A DNA stretch of 64,000 bases. Origin: Paracoccaceae bacterium. GTDB taxonomy: Bacteria > Pseudomonadota > Alphaproteobacteria > Rhodobacterales > Rhodobacteraceae. Both the position numbers and the translations under genes were made by a program. Each line of letters starts with the position of its first letter. Position 1 is the stretch's first letter. The DNA lies in assembly GCA_014762635.1 (NCBI GenBank), contig JABURR010000070.1:62001-126000 (forward strand). Reading direction: 5' to 3'. The notes under the pieces were generated by a model, which was not told the origin of the DNA, ran no database searches, and worked only from the letters and a program-made list of their open reading frames with translations. Positions 17,240 through 26,024 of this stretch are shown here, piece by piece.

Positions 17240-18832
17240 ATGTGGGATTATCTTAAGCTGGCAGTTTTGGGGCTCTTGACCCTGCTGGCGGCGATCGCGG
17301 CGAACTTCGCGCGCGACTTCGTGTATCAGGTCCATGCGGTGATCGTCATGCTGGTCGCCGGTGGAGTTTTCCTTCGGGCACTGCGCCATACCGATGAGCC
17401 GAAGCGCCCGGTTTCCAACGAATACATGGACGACGTGATCCGTGCTGGCGTGATCGCCACCGCCTTCTGGGGCGTGGTTGGCTTTCTTGCCGGGACGTTC
17501 ATCGCCTTCCAGCTTGCCTTCCCGGTGCTCAATTTCGAATGGGCGCAGGGCTATGCGAATTTCGGGCGGCTGCGGCCGCTGCACACCTCGGCGGTGATTT
17601 TCGCTTTCGGCGGTAACGCGCTGCTGTGCACCTCGTTCTACATCGTTCAGCGCACCAGCGCCGTTCGCCTCTGGGGCGGGAACGCGGCCTGGTTCGTGTT
17701 CTGGGGCTACCAGCTCTTCATCGTGCTGGCCGCGACCGGCTACCTGCTGGGCGGCACGCAGGGCAAGGAATACGCCGAGCCCGAGTGGTACGTGGACCTG
17801 TGGCTCACCATCGTCTGGGTGGTCTACCTTGCGGTTTTCCTGGGCACGATCATCAAACGCAAGGAACCGCATATCTATGTCGCCAACTGGTTCCTGCTGA
17901 GCTTCATCGTCACCGTTGCGATGCTGCACGTGGTCAACAACCTGAGTGTTCCGGTTTCGATCTGGGGCTCGCGCTCGGTGCAACTTTTTGCCGGGGTGCA
18001 GGATGCCATGACCCAGTGGTGGTACGGCCACAACGCAGTGGGTTTCTTCCTGACCGCAGGCTTCCTGGGCATGATGTACTACTTCGTGCCCAAGCAGGCC
18101 GAGCGTCCGGTCTACAGCTATAAGCTCAGCATCATCCACTTCTGGGCGCTGATCTTCCTCTACATCTGGGCAGGTCCGCACCACCTGCACTACACGGCTC
18201 TCCCTGACTGGGCATCCACGCTGGGCATGGTCTTCTCGGTCGTGCTGTGGATGCCCAGCTGGGGTGGGATGATCAACGGCCTGATGACCCTCTCGGGGGC
18301 CTGGGACAAGCTGCGCACCGATCCGATCCTCCGGATGATGGTGATCTCGATCGGCTTCTACGGCATGTCCACCTTCGAAGGCCCGATGATGTCTATCCGC
18401 GCGGTGAACTCGCTGAGCCACTACACCGACTGGACCATTGGTCACGTGCATTCCGGTGCGCTGGGCTGGAACGGGATGATCACCTTCGGGGCGCTATATT
18501 TCCTGACGCCGCGCCTGTGGAACCGCGAGCGGCTCTACAGTCTCAGCCTGGTGAACTGGCATTTCTGGCTCGCCACGATCGGCATCGTTCTCTACGCGGC
18601 CGCGATGTGGGTCACCGGGATCATGGAAGGCCTGATGTGGCGCGAGGTTGATCCGCAGGGTTTCCTGGTTTGGTCCTTCGCCGACACGGTTGCGGCCAAG
18701 TTCCCGATGTACATCGTGCGTGGTCTGGGTGGGGTCCTCTACCTGCTGGGTGCGATCATCATGTGCTACAATCTCTGGATGACCGTGCGGTCGGCGCCTG
18801 AGCGCGCCACTGCCATGGCTCCGGCCGAATAA
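17240..18832 (+). CDS. ccoN: cbb3-type cytochrome c oxidase subunit I
   Basis: CcoN is the catalytic heme-copper subunit of the high-affinity cbb3 oxidase in the inner membrane. The 530-residue length and about twelve transmembrane helices fit. Histidine motifs for the low-spin heme ([15 protein letters not shown]), the copper site and the high-spin heme ([44 protein letters not shown]) are all present. It opens the ccoNOQP operon, with an FNR box in the promoter and an AAAGGGA ribosome binding site at 17223-17229. Expressed when oxygen is low, it lets the cell respire at trace oxygen levels. Confidence 0.98.
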   Translation: MWDYLKLAVLGLLTLLAAIAANFARDFVYQVHAVIVMLVAGGVFLRALRHTDEPKRPVSNEYMDDVIRAGVIATAFWGVVGFLAGTFIAFQLAFPVLNFEWAQGYANFGRLRPLHTSAVIFAFGGNALLCTSFYIVQRTSAVRLWGGNAAWFVFWGYQLFIVLAATGYLLGGTQGKEYAEPEWYVDLWLTIVWVVYLAVFLGTIIKRKEPHIYVANWFLLSFIVTVAMLHVVNNLSVPVSIWGSRSVQLFAGVQDAMTQWWYGHNAVGFFLTAGFLGMMYYFVPKQAERPVYSYKLSIIHFWALIFLYIWAGPHHLHYTALPDWASTLGMVFSVVLWMPSWGGMINGLMTLSGAWDKLRTDPILRMMVISIGFYGMSTFEGPMMSIRAVNSLSHYTDWTIGHVHSGALGWNGMITFGALYFLTPRLWNRERLYSLSLVNWHFWLATIGIVLYAAAMWVTGIMEGLMWREVDPQGFLVWSFADTVAAKFPMYIVRGLGGVLYLLGAIIMCYNLWMTVRSAPERATAMAPAE

Positions 18833-18846
18833 GGGAGGGCGGAGAC

Positions 18847-19572
18847 ATGGCAATTCTCGAAAAGCACAAGATCCTCGAAAAGAACGCGACGCTTCTTCTG
18901 GTCTTTTCCTTCCTCGCGGTCACCGTGGGCGGGATCGTGGAAATCGCACCGCTCTTCTACCTGGAGAACACCATCGAAGAGGTAGACGGCGTGCGGCCCT
19001 ATTCCCCGCTCGAGCTGGAAGGGCGCGAGGTCTACATCCGCGAAGGCTGCTACGTCTGTCACAGCCAGATGATCCGCCCGATGCGCGACGAGGTCGAGCG
19101 TTACGGGCATTACTCGCTGGCTGCGGAATCGATGTACGACCACCCGTTCCAGTGGGGTTCCAAGCGCACGGGTCCTGACCTGGCCCGCGTCGGCGGACGT
19201 TACTCGGACGAGTGGCACGTGGATCACATGACCAACCCGCAGTCGGTGGTGCCGGAATCGGTGATGCCGAAATACGGGTTCCTCATGAACAAGATGATCG
19301 AACCCGAGCATATCGGCGACCTGATGGCGACGCATCGGATCGTCGGCGTGCCCTACACGGACGAAATGCTGGAGCAGGCCAAGGCCGACTTCATCGCCCA
19401 GGCTGATCCGTTCAGTGATGCCGACGGGCTGCTGGAACGCTATCCCGGCGCGCAGGTCCGCAATTTCGACGGTCAGCCCGGCATCTCGGAAATGGATGCG
19501 CTGATCGCCTACATGCAGATGCTCGGGACGTTGGTCGATTTCTCGACCTTCACGCCCGAAGCAAGCCGATAG
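18847..19572 (+). CDS. ccoO: cbb3-type cytochrome c oxidase subunit II (mono-heme)
   Basis: CcoO passes electrons from CcoP to CcoN. It is 241 residues, with one N-terminal membrane anchor (about 14-37) and one covalent heme c site, CYVCH at residues 68-72 within [22 protein letters not shown]. The distal methionine is likely within [11 protein letters not shown]. The gene lies 14 bases after ccoN, with a GGGAGGG-type ribosome binding site in the gap. Confidence 0.97.
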   Translation: MAILEKHKILEKNATLLLVFSFLAVTVGGIVEIAPLFYLENTIEEVDGVRPYSPLELEGREVYIREGCYVCHSQMIRPMRDEVERYGHYSLAAESMYDHPFQWGSKRTGPDLARVGGRYSDEWHVDHMTNPQSVVPESVMPKYGFLMNKMIEPEHIGDLMATHRIVGVPYTDEMLEQAKADFIAQADPFSDADGLLERYPGAQVRNFDGQPGISEMDALIAYMQMLGTLVDFSTFTPEASR

Positions 19573-19583
19573 GAGGGATGGAG

Positions 19584-19775
19584 ATGAACTATCACATCCT
19601 GAGGGAAATCGCCGACAGCTGGGTTCTTCTGGCCCTGTTCGCCTTCTTCGTCGGCGTGGTGATCTGGGCCTTCCGCCCCGGCTCGCGTGCGATCCATCGC
19701 GACACCGCCGACATCCCGTTTCGTTATGAAGACCGGCCCGCGCCTGACGGGTCGGCAATCGAGGAGGCGCACTGA
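19584..19775 (+). CDS. ccoQ: cbb3-type cytochrome c oxidase subunit CcoQ
   Basis: A 63-residue protein with one membrane helix (about residues 10-30) and the short cytoplasmic tail typical of CcoQ, including the FRPGSRA stretch after the helix. CcoQ stabilises the cbb3 complex. The ATG at 19584 is preferred over the in-frame ATG at 19578, because the AGGAGGG ribosome binding site (19571-19577) directly abuts 19578 but is well spaced from 19584. The TGA stop shares one base with the ccoP ATG. Confidence 0.92.
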   Translation: MNYHILREIADSWVLLALFAFFVGVVIWAFRPGSRAIHRDTADIPFRYEDRPAPDGSAIEEAH

Positions 19776-20629
19776 TGAGCGCTGAAGAGCACAAGGATAT
19801 CGAAACCACCGGTCATGAGTGGGACGGCATCCAGGAATACAACAACCCCCTGCCGCGCTGGTGGCTGTGGACCTTCTACATCACCATCATCTGGGGCATC
19901 GGCTATACCATCGCCTATCCGGCCTGGCCCCTGATCGAGCGTGCGACACCGGGGTTGGCCGGGTTCTCGACCCGCCAGAACGTGGCCGATGACATCGCCG
20001 CGGCCCGTGCGGCCAATGCCGAGGTCGAGGCCCAGCTGGCAGGTGCCGACCTGGCAAGCCTTGCACCGGGATCGCCCGTTTATGACTACGCGGTGAACGC
20101 GGGCGCGGCGCTCTTCATGACCAACTGTTCGCAGTGTCATGGCGCTGGTGCCGACGGTGCGCCGGGTTACCCGAACCTGCTGGACGATGCTTGGCTCTGG
20201 GGTGGCGATATCGAGGCGATTGCCTATTCGGTCCGCCACGGGATCCGCAACGACCAGGACCCCGACGCGCGCTGGTCCGAGATGCCGGCCTTCGGCGAAA
20301 TGCTGAGCGAGGCCGAGATCGGCGCCGTGACCCAGTACGTCCTGTCCCTTTCGGGGAATGCGGATGATGCCGGGTTGGCGCAGACGGGCGCGACGCTCTT
20401 TGCCGACAATTGCGCGGCCTGCCACGGTGAAAATGGCGAGGGCAACCGCGACATCGGCGCCCCGAACCTGAACGATGCCATCTGGCTTTATGGCGGCGAT
20501 GCCGACTCTGTCACAGAGACCATCACCGCCTCCCGCTTCGGCGTGATGCCCCCTTGGGGCGAACGTCTTGGAGATGCCGGGGTCAACGCCCTGGCGGTTT
20601 ACGTCCACCAAAAAGGAGGGGGAGAGTAA
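19775..20629 (+). CDS. ccoP: cbb3-type cytochrome c oxidase subunit III (di-heme)
   Basis: CcoP takes electrons from soluble cytochrome c or the bc1 complex. The 284-residue protein begins with a short cytoplasmic segment and a single anchor (about 29-53, after NNPLPRWWLWTFY), then two cytochrome c domains with heme sites CSQCH (118-122) and CAACH (213-217). Axial methionines fit MPAFGEML and MPPWGERL. GAGGAGG at 19761-19767 is its ribosome binding site. The gene ends the ccoNOQP transcript and is followed by three successive hairpins. Confidence 0.98.
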   Translation: MSAEEHKDIETTGHEWDGIQEYNNPLPRWWLWTFYITIIWGIGYTIAYPAWPLIERATPGLAGFSTRQNVADDIAAARAANAEVEAQLAGADLASLAPGSPVYDYAVNAGAALFMTNCSQCHGAGADGAPGYPNLLDDAWLWGGDIEAIAYSVRHGIRNDQDPDARWSEMPAFGEMLSEAEIGAVTQYVLSLSGNADDAGLAQTGATLFADNCAACHGENGEGNRDIGAPNLNDAIWLYGGDADSVTETITASRFGVMPPWGERLGDAGVNALAVYVHQKGGGE

Positions 20630-20637
20630 ACGGAGAT

Positions 20638-20658
20638 CCGAAGCGCCTGGCGCTTCGG
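20638..20658 (+). repeat. Hairpin 1 after ccoP
   Basis: A perfect 9-bp inverted repeat (20638-20646 with 20650-20658) and a three-base loop, starting 9 bases after the ccoP stop. No T-run follows, so it looks more like an mRNA 3'-end stabiliser or weak terminator than a full intrinsic terminator. Confidence 0.7.
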
Positions 20659-20662
20659 TGAT

Positions 20663-20710
20663 GGCGTCGGCCCCAGATCCTGTTCGCGCGTTTCCACAGG
20701 GGCCGACGCC
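20663..20710 (+). repeat. Hairpin 2 after ccoP
   Basis: A perfect 12-bp inverted repeat (20663-20674 with 20699-20710) encloses a 24-base loop. It begins only four bases after hairpin 1. Both arms are very GC-rich, so the stem should be stable. Confidence 0.7.
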
Positions 20711-20718
20711 AGATCAAA

Positions 20719-20753
20719 CGACCGTCGATATGTCCTCCGCATATCGGCGGTCG
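20719..20753 (+). terminator. Hairpin 3 after ccoP, likely terminator
   Basis: An inverted repeat of 13 pairs with one central T/G mismatch (20719-20732 with 20740-20753) and a seven-base loop, followed by TAAACTTTT. Of the three hairpins here it best resembles an intrinsic terminator, ending the ccoNOQP transcript before the separate ccoG promoter. Confidence 0.6.
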
Positions 20754-20841
20754 TAAACTTTTGGGGCCCTCCCCATCTGCGCAGGACTGCACATTCGGTC
20801 TGATACTTTTCACGATGAAGAATTCGGCGTGGTGAAAACCT

Positions 20842-20855
20842 TTGACCTGCATCAA
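20842..20855. promoter_or_regulatory. FNR box upstream of ccoG
   Basis: TTGACCTGCATCAA matches the FNR consensus at nine of ten positions. It is centred 58 bases before the ccoG ATG, a position suitable for activation of a separate ccoGHIS transcript. Confidence 0.86.
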
Positions 20856-20906
20856 GGTTTTCGCAGGCACATTCTGCGATGCAGAGATGCGAACAGGTAA
20901 GTGAAC

Positions 20907-22331
20907 ATGTCTGACAGTACACCCCCATCCCTCTATGCCGCGCGCGAGCCGGTCTTTCCCCGCCGTGTTTATGGTCCGTTTCGGAACCTGAAATGGTGGA
21001 TCATGCTGGTCACCCTGGGCATCTACTATCTGACGCCCTGGATTCGCTGGGACCGCGGCCCGAACCTTCCCGATCAGGCGGTTCTCGTCGATATGGCCGG
21101 GCGGCGTTTCTACTTCCTCTGGATCGAGATCTGGCCGCACGAATTCTACTTCGTTGCGGGCCTGCTGATCATGGCGGGGTTGGGCCTTTTCCTGTTCACG
21201 TCGGCGCTGGGGCGGGTCTGGTGTGGCTATGCCTGCCCGCAGACGGTCTGGACCGACCTCTTCATCCTCGTGGAGCGCTGGATCGAGGGCGACCGCAACG
21301 CTCGCGTGCGCCTGTGGAATGCTCCGTGGACCCTGCGCAAGTGGCGGCTACGGATCACCAAATGGGTGGTCTGGCTGCTGATCTCGGTGGCCACCGGTGG
21401 CGCCTGGGTCTTCTACTTCGCCGATGCGCCTACGCTGGCGCGGGATCTCTTCACCCTGAGTGCGCATCCCATCGCCTATACAAGCGTCGCGATCCTGACC
21501 GGCACGACCTTCCTGTTCGGCGGGTTCGCGCGCGAGCAGATCTGCATCTACATGTGCCCCTGGCCCCGCATCCAGGCGGCGATGATGGACGAAGACACGC
21601 TGACCGTCGCCTATCGCGAATGGCGGGGCGAGCCGCGCGGGAAACACCGCAAGGCCGAGGGCGCGGACCAGCTGGGCGATTGTATCGATTGCAGCGCCTG
21701 CGTGAATGTCTGCCCGGTTGGCATCGACATCCGAGACGGGCAGCAGTTGGAATGCATCACCTGCGCGCTCTGCATCGATGCCTGCGATGACGTGATGACC
21801 AAGATCGGCAAGCCGCGCGGGCTGATCGATTACCTGGCGCTCTCCGATGAATGGCGCGAGCGCGAGGGTCAGCCGGCCAAACCCATCTGGTCCCATGTCT
21901 TCCGTCCCAGGACGATCCTCTACACGAGCCTTTGGGCGCTGATCGGCATCGGGCTTGTCTTCGCCCTGTTCATCCGGCCCGAGATCGACCTGAGTGTCGC
22001 GCCGGTTCGCAACCCGACCTTCGTCACGCTCTCGGATGGGTCGATCCGCAATACGTATGACATCCGCCTGCGTAACAAGCATCCCGAGGTCCGGCGTTTC
22101 AAGCTGTCGGTGGTGGGGGATCAGATGCTGGTATTGCGAATCGAAGGCTCCCACTACAGTTCGGTCGAGGTTCCCCCCGATACCGCCGAACTCAAGCGGG
22201 TCTACGTGACCGCGCCAGGAGGCTCCGCCCCTGCCACGGACGACCGGACCGAGTTTCGGTTCTGGGTGGAAGATCTGGGCAACGGCGAACGCGCCCATGC
22301 CGACACGATATTCAACGGAGATGCACGATGA
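20907..22331 (+). CDS. ccoG: Cytochrome c oxidase accessory protein CcoG (FixG family)
   Basis: CcoG is a membrane-bound 2[4Fe-4S] protein that reduces copper during cbb3 oxidase maturation. The 474-residue product has several N-terminal helices with the conserved motif GYACPQTVWTDLF and two ferredoxin-type cysteine sets, at 259/262/265/269 and 283/286/289/293 (both CX2CX2CX3C). A C-terminal Ig-like domain follows the last helix. The ATG at 20907 is favoured by AGGTAAG at 20895-20901; a GTG at 20901 is an alternative. The gene overlaps ccoH by four bases. Confidence 0.96.
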   Translation: MSDSTPPSLYAAREPVFPRRVYGPFRNLKWWIMLVTLGIYYLTPWIRWDRGPNLPDQAVLVDMAGRRFYFLWIEIWPHEFYFVAGLLIMAGLGLFLFTSALGRVWCGYACPQTVWTDLFILVERWIEGDRNARVRLWNAPWTLRKWRLRITKWVVWLLISVATGGAWVFYFADAPTLARDLFTLSAHPIAYTSVAILTGTTFLFGGFAREQICIYMCPWPRIQAAMMDEDTLTVAYREWRGEPRGKHRKAEGADQLGDCIDCSACVNVCPVGIDIRDGQQLECITCALCIDACDDVMTKIGKPRGLIDYLALSDEWREREGQPAKPIWSHVFRPRTILYTSLWALIGIGLVFALFIRPEIDLSVAPVRNPTFVTLSDGSIRNTYDIRLRNKHPEVRRFKLSVVGDQMLVLRIEGSHYSSVEVPPDTAELKRVYVTAPGGSAPATDDRTEFRFWVEDLGNGERAHADTIFNGDAR

Positions 22332-22792
22332 CCACCAAACCCCTGACCGGGCGCAAGGTTTTTCTCATTACCGCCAGCGCCTTCGGCGTGATCATAGCGG
22401 TGAACGTGACGCTGGCGGTGCAGGCAGTCCGCACCTTTCCGGGTGTCGAGGTCAAGAACTCCTACGTGGCCAGTCAAAACTTCGATGCTGATCGGGAAGC
22501 GCAGCTTGCCCTTGGATGGCAGGTCTCGGCCACGATCAAGGATGGGGAACTCCTGCTCTCGATCCGCGATACGTCGGGGGTGCCGGTCGTCCCGCAGAGC
22601 GTTTCCGGAACGCTGGGACGGGCGACGACCGTGGCCTATGACTCCACCCCGGAGTTCAGCTTCGATGGGCAGAACCACGTGGCCCGGGTGGAGGTGACGC
22701 CGGGCAACTGGAACCTGCGCCTCGTGGCGGTGGCCGAGGATGGGACCGAATTTCGCCAGCGTATCCCGATCTGGGTGAGATCCGACGCATGA
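22328..22792 (+). CDS. ccoH: FixH/CcoH-family cbb3 oxidase assembly protein
   Basis: A 154-residue protein with one N-terminal membrane helix (about residues 10-32) and a periplasmic FixH domain, recognisable from RTFPGVEVKNSYVASQNFD and the GNWNLRLVA segment near the end. CcoH binds assembling CcoN and stabilises the complex. It overlaps ccoG and ccoI by four bases each (ATGA), so the three are translationally coupled. Confidence 0.93.
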   Translation: MTTKPLTGRKVFLITASAFGVIIAVNVTLAVQAVRTFPGVEVKNSYVASQNFDADREAQLALGWQVSATIKDGELLLSIRDTSGVPVVPQSVSGTLGRATTVAYDSTPEFSFDGQNHVARVEVTPGNWNLRLVAVAEDGTEFRQRIPIWVRSDA

Positions 22793-24957
22793 CGGCAGCC
22801 GTTCGGCCCTCTCTTGCAACTTGCCCGGCCTGCGGTGTCGGGGCGCCCGTGGAGGCGAAGCCCGTTGCGCCGCAGAAGGATGACATCCTTCTGTCGCTGC
22901 CGGGCATCCATTGCGCGGGATGCATCTCCGAGGTCGAGCGGACACTGAAACGCCAGCCCGGTGTGCGCGCGGCGCGGGTCAATCTGACCCAGAAGCGCGC
23001 CACCGTGCAGGCGGAGGATGGGGTCAACGCGGAGGACCTGACCGCCGCACTGGAACAGGCGGGCTACGAGGCGCATGAACTCGACGCGGCCAGCCTTGGT
23101 GGGCAGGACGATCCGCGCGGGCGGGCGCTCTTGATGCGGCTCGGGGTGGCCGGGTTCGCGATGATGAACGTCATGCTGTTGTCGGTGGCGGTCTGGTCCG
23201 GCGCCTCTGACGCGACGCGGGACATGTTCCACTGGATCTCGGGCGCGATCGCCCTGCCGACCATCGTCTTTTCAGCTCAGCCCTTTTTCGCGAGCGCCTG
23301 GTCGGCGCTGCGGGCGTGGCGGCTCAACATGGATGTGCCGATCTCGCTGGCGATCGTGCTGGCCGCGGCGATCTCGGTCTATGAAACCTCGGTCAGCGGC
23401 GCGCATGCCTACTTCGATGCTGCGCTGTCGCTGACCTTCTTCCTGCTGGCCGGGCGTTACCTCGACTATCGTACTCGGTCGCTGGCGCGGTCGGCGGCCT
23501 CGGAACTGGCGGCGCTCGAAGTGCCACGGGCGACGCGGACGGATGGACAGGTCGTGCCGATCTCGGACCTGCGCCCTGGCGATCTTGTCCGCGTGGTGCC
23601 GGGCGCGAGGATGCCCGTGGACGGGATCATCATTCGCGGCGAAAGCGAGATCGACCGGTCGTTCCTGACGGGTGAGAGCCTGCCGGTCTTTGCGGGCCCC
23701 GATACCGAGGTCAGCGCGGGGGAAGTGAACCTCACCGGCGTTCTGACCGTGCGCGTCACTGCGGCGGGTCGCGACAGCAGCCTGCACCGGCTTGCCGACC
23801 TTGTGGCGCTGGCCGAGGACGCGCGCAACCGTTACACCTCGCTCGCGGACCGCGCGGCCCGCATCTATGCGCCGGTGGTTCACCTGCTGTCCTTCGCGGC
23901 CTTCGTGGGCTGGATGATGGTGACCGGAGACGCGCGGCTTTCGCTGAACATCGCCGTCGCCACGCTGATCATCACCTGCCCCTGCGCCCTTGGCCTTGCG
24001 GTGCCGGCGGTTTCGACGGCGGCCTCGGGGCGGCTGTTCCGCAAGGGTCTGCTGATCAAGAGCCCGACCGCGTTGGAGCGGTTGTCCGAGGTCGACACGG
24101 TGGTCTTCGACAAGACAGGCACCCTGACCGAAGGGCTTCCGGTGGCGGACCCGATTTCGGGGGTGTCGTCCGAAACTCTGTCCCTGGCGCTTGCCCTGGC
24201 CGAGGCGTCGGCCCACCCGCTGGCGCAATCTCTGTCGCAGGCAATCCGCGAGGATGGAGTGTCGCCCGCAGACCTGACCGCGCTGCGCGAGGTGCCGGGG
24301 CAAGGCGTCGAAGGGAACTGGAACGGAAAGACCGTCCGCCTTGGGCGCGCCGCATGGGTCGGGGCGGAAGCCGCAGCCGGAACGGCGGCTTACCTCGGGG
24401 TGGACGGGAAACAACCGCAGACCTTCACCTTCACCGGACGGTTGCGTCCTGGTGCGGCTGAGACGGTCGCCAAGCTGCGCGCGAAGGGCAAGCGGGTGAT
24501 CCTGCTTTCGGGCGATAGCGCTGCGGCCACGTCCGATATCGCCGCGCAACTCGGGATCGGGGACTGGCGCGCCGAGGTTCTGCCGCAGGACAAGGCCGAG
24601 GTCATTTCCTCTCTGGCGCGTGACGGGCACAAGGTGCTCATGGTCGGCGACGGGCTGAATGACACGGCGGCGCTGGCCTCGGCCCATGCGTCGATTTCGC
24701 CCGGATCCGCGCTCGAAGCGGCGCGGATGGTGTCGGATATCGTGCTTCTGGGGCGGTCGCTGGAACCCGTGGTCGAGGCGATCGACACGTCCCGCAGCGC
24801 CGTTCGCCGGATCGTGGAGAACTTCGCGATCGCCGCGCTCTACAACGCTGTTGCGATCCCGGTTGCCGTGTTGGGCTTCGCCACGCCGCTGGCCGCGGCG
24901 CTGGCGATGTCGGGCTCGTCGATCATGGTGTCTTTGAACGCGCTGAGACTGAGGTGA
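22789..24957 (+). CDS. ccoI: Copper-translocating P-type ATPase CcoI (FixI)
   Basis: CcoI is the P1B-type ATPase that supplies copper for the CcoN active site. The 722-residue protein has an N-terminal CPAC pair (12-15), a heavy-metal-associated domain with CAGC (42-45), the transmembrane metal motif CPC (397-399), the phosphorylation loop DKTGTLTEG (Asp441), and the GDGLNDTAALASA hinge. It has the eight-helix P1B layout. The double metal-binding N-terminus is normal for FixI-type pumps. The gene is coupled to ccoH by an ATGA overlap and followed four bases later by ccoS. Confidence 0.96.
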   Translation: MTAAVRPSLATCPACGVGAPVEAKPVAPQKDDILLSLPGIHCAGCISEVERTLKRQPGVRAARVNLTQKRATVQAEDGVNAEDLTAALEQAGYEAHELDAASLGGQDDPRGRALLMRLGVAGFAMMNVMLLSVAVWSGASDATRDMFHWISGAIALPTIVFSAQPFFASAWSALRAWRLNMDVPISLAIVLAAAISVYETSVSGAHAYFDAALSLTFFLLAGRYLDYRTRSLARSAASELAALEVPRATRTDGQVVPISDLRPGDLVRVVPGARMPVDGIIIRGESEIDRSFLTGESLPVFAGPDTEVSAGEVNLTGVLTVRVTAAGRDSSLHRLADLVALAEDARNRYTSLADRAARIYAPVVHLLSFAAFVGWMMVTGDARLSLNIAVATLIITCPCALGLAVPAVSTAASGRLFRKGLLIKSPTALERLSEVDTVVFDKTGTLTEGLPVADPISGVSSETLSLALALAEASAHPLAQSLSQAIREDGVSPADLTALREVPGQGVEGNWNGKTVRLGRAAWVGAEAAAGTAAYLGVDGKQPQTFTFTGRLRPGAAETVAKLRAKGKRVILLSGDSAAATSDIAAQLGIGDWRAEVLPQDKAEVISSLARDGHKVLMVGDGLNDTAALASAHASISPGSALEAARMVSDIVLLGRSLEPVVEAIDTSRSAVRRIVENFAIAALYNAVAIPVAVLGFATPLAAALAMSGSSIMVSLNALRLR

Positions 24958-24961
24958 GACG

Positions 24962-25117
24962 ATGAATGTCCTGATCTACCTGATCCCGGTCTCCCTCCTG
25001 CTAGGCGGGCTTGGACTGGCCGGATTCTTCTGGGCGCTGCGAAAGGGCCAGTTCGACGACCCGGACGGGGACAGCCGCCGGATCCTGACCGATGAGCATG
25101 ACGATCGGCCCGGCTAG
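24962..25117 (+). CDS. ccoS: cbb3 oxidase maturation protein CcoS
   Basis: A 51-residue membrane protein beginning MNVLIYLIPVSLLLGG. It has a single helix (about 4-26), the FFWALRKGQFDDPDGD motif that defines CcoS, and a short acidic tail. CcoS is needed for insertion of heme b and copper into CcoN. It lies four bases after ccoI and completes ccoGHIS. It is easily overlooked because of its length. Confidence 0.94.
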   Translation: MNVLIYLIPVSLLLGGLGLAGFFWALRKGQFDDPDGDSRRILTDEHDDRPG

Positions 25118-25240
25118 GGGCGTCGACTCGATCGAATGGACATTTTCCATAAAAACATTTAAATATATTGTTAAGAATTTTTGTTGGTAGCGCGGAAATT
25201 GGTCTTCCGCGGGTTGGCGTAGATAGAGAAAGGACCGCGC
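25118..25240. promoter_or_regulatory. AT-rich gap before the Tag-like gene
   Basis: The stretch 25139-25190 is strikingly AT-rich for this GC-rich window and may hold a promoter. A 7-bp inverted repeat CGCGGAA/TTCCGCG (25191-25197 with 25205-25211) could be an operator. The GAGAAAGGA ribosome binding site (25226-25234) belongs to the next gene. Confidence 0.35.
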
Positions 25241-25939
25241 GTGCGGTCATTTGAGGAAATATATCTGGCAGCGGCCGAACGTGTCGGCAGCGTTACCGTT
25301 CTTGAGGATATGGTAGCCCATTCGCCCTATCCGCTCCTCGACCTCAACGACATGAATATCCAGAGATGGCTGGCTGTGTTCTCCCGTCACGTCTTTTGCA
25401 TCGGCGTGGAGTGGCGGAGGGTTGGCAAGGCGTGGTCCAGTTTCGAGGACCTGTTCCATGGTTTCGAACTGGCAGCGATCGAACGCCTCGAGCCGGAGCG
25501 CATTCGTCAGGCCCTGCGTGAAAGGGATCTCCCACATCACCCGGGCAAGATTCAGGCCGTGTGGAAAAACGCCAGCCTGCTCAAGCGGTTGGAAGACGAC
25601 CACGGAAGCGCGGCAGGGGTCCTGGCGGACTGGCCGGACGAAGACTATGCGGGCCTTTTGCGCTTTCTTGCGCGGAACGGAAGCTGGCTCAGCGGCTCGG
25701 CCGCGCAGTTCGCGTTGCGGCACGGGGGCAAGCCGTCCTTCATCCTGACGCCGGACGTTCTGCAAAGGCTCATGGCGGAGGGAGTCGTGGATCGGCGCCC
25801 GCAGACCGTGAAGGAGCTTTACCAAATTCAGGACGCCTTCAACGAATGGATGGCCCAGTCGGGGCGTTCTCTGACCGACGTCAGCCGCGTTCTGGCCCTG
25901 AGCGCGGGCGGAGATTGGCCGGACAAGGACCCGCTCTGA
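25241..25939 (+). CDS. DNA-3-methyladenine glycosylase I-like protein (Tag family)
   Basis: The 232-residue protein resembles the Tag-related proteins common in Rhodobacteraceae: an N-terminal MRSFEEIYLAAAER, then FCIGVEWRRVGKAWSSFEDLFHGF, whose pattern of aromatic residues fits the Tag helical fold, and IQAVWKNASLLKRL. It would remove 3-methyladenine from DNA, but the cysteine/histidine zinc site of E. coli Tag is not evident, so activity is uncertain. The start is a GTG with GAGAAAGGA six bases upstream. The gene is a single unit closed by a strong terminator. Confidence 0.62.
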   Translation: MRSFEEIYLAAAERVGSVTVLEDMVAHSPYPLLDLNDMNIQRWLAVFSRHVFCIGVEWRRVGKAWSSFEDLFHGFELAAIERLEPERIRQALRERDLPHHPGKIQAVWKNASLLKRLEDDHGSAAGVLADWPDEDYAGLLRFLARNGSWLSGSAAQFALRHGGKPSFILTPDVLQRLMAEGVVDRRPQTVKELYQIQDAFNEWMAQSGRSLTDVSRVLALSAGGDWPDKDPL

Positions 25940-25977
25940 CCGGCCAGCGGAATTTCCCAGTCAGCGAGGAAAACGAA

Positions 25978-26002
25978 AAAGGGCGCCCGGTGGGCGCCCT
26001 TT
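25978..26002. terminator. Bidirectional terminator between the Tag-like gene and dctM
   Basis: A perfect 11-bp inverted repeat (25978-25988 with 25992-26002) with a three-base loop GGT. It is flanked by an A-run on the left and T residues on the right, suitable for both convergent genes. Confidence 0.85.
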
Positions 26003-26024
26003 CGATTTCATTGGCCGTCTGTGG

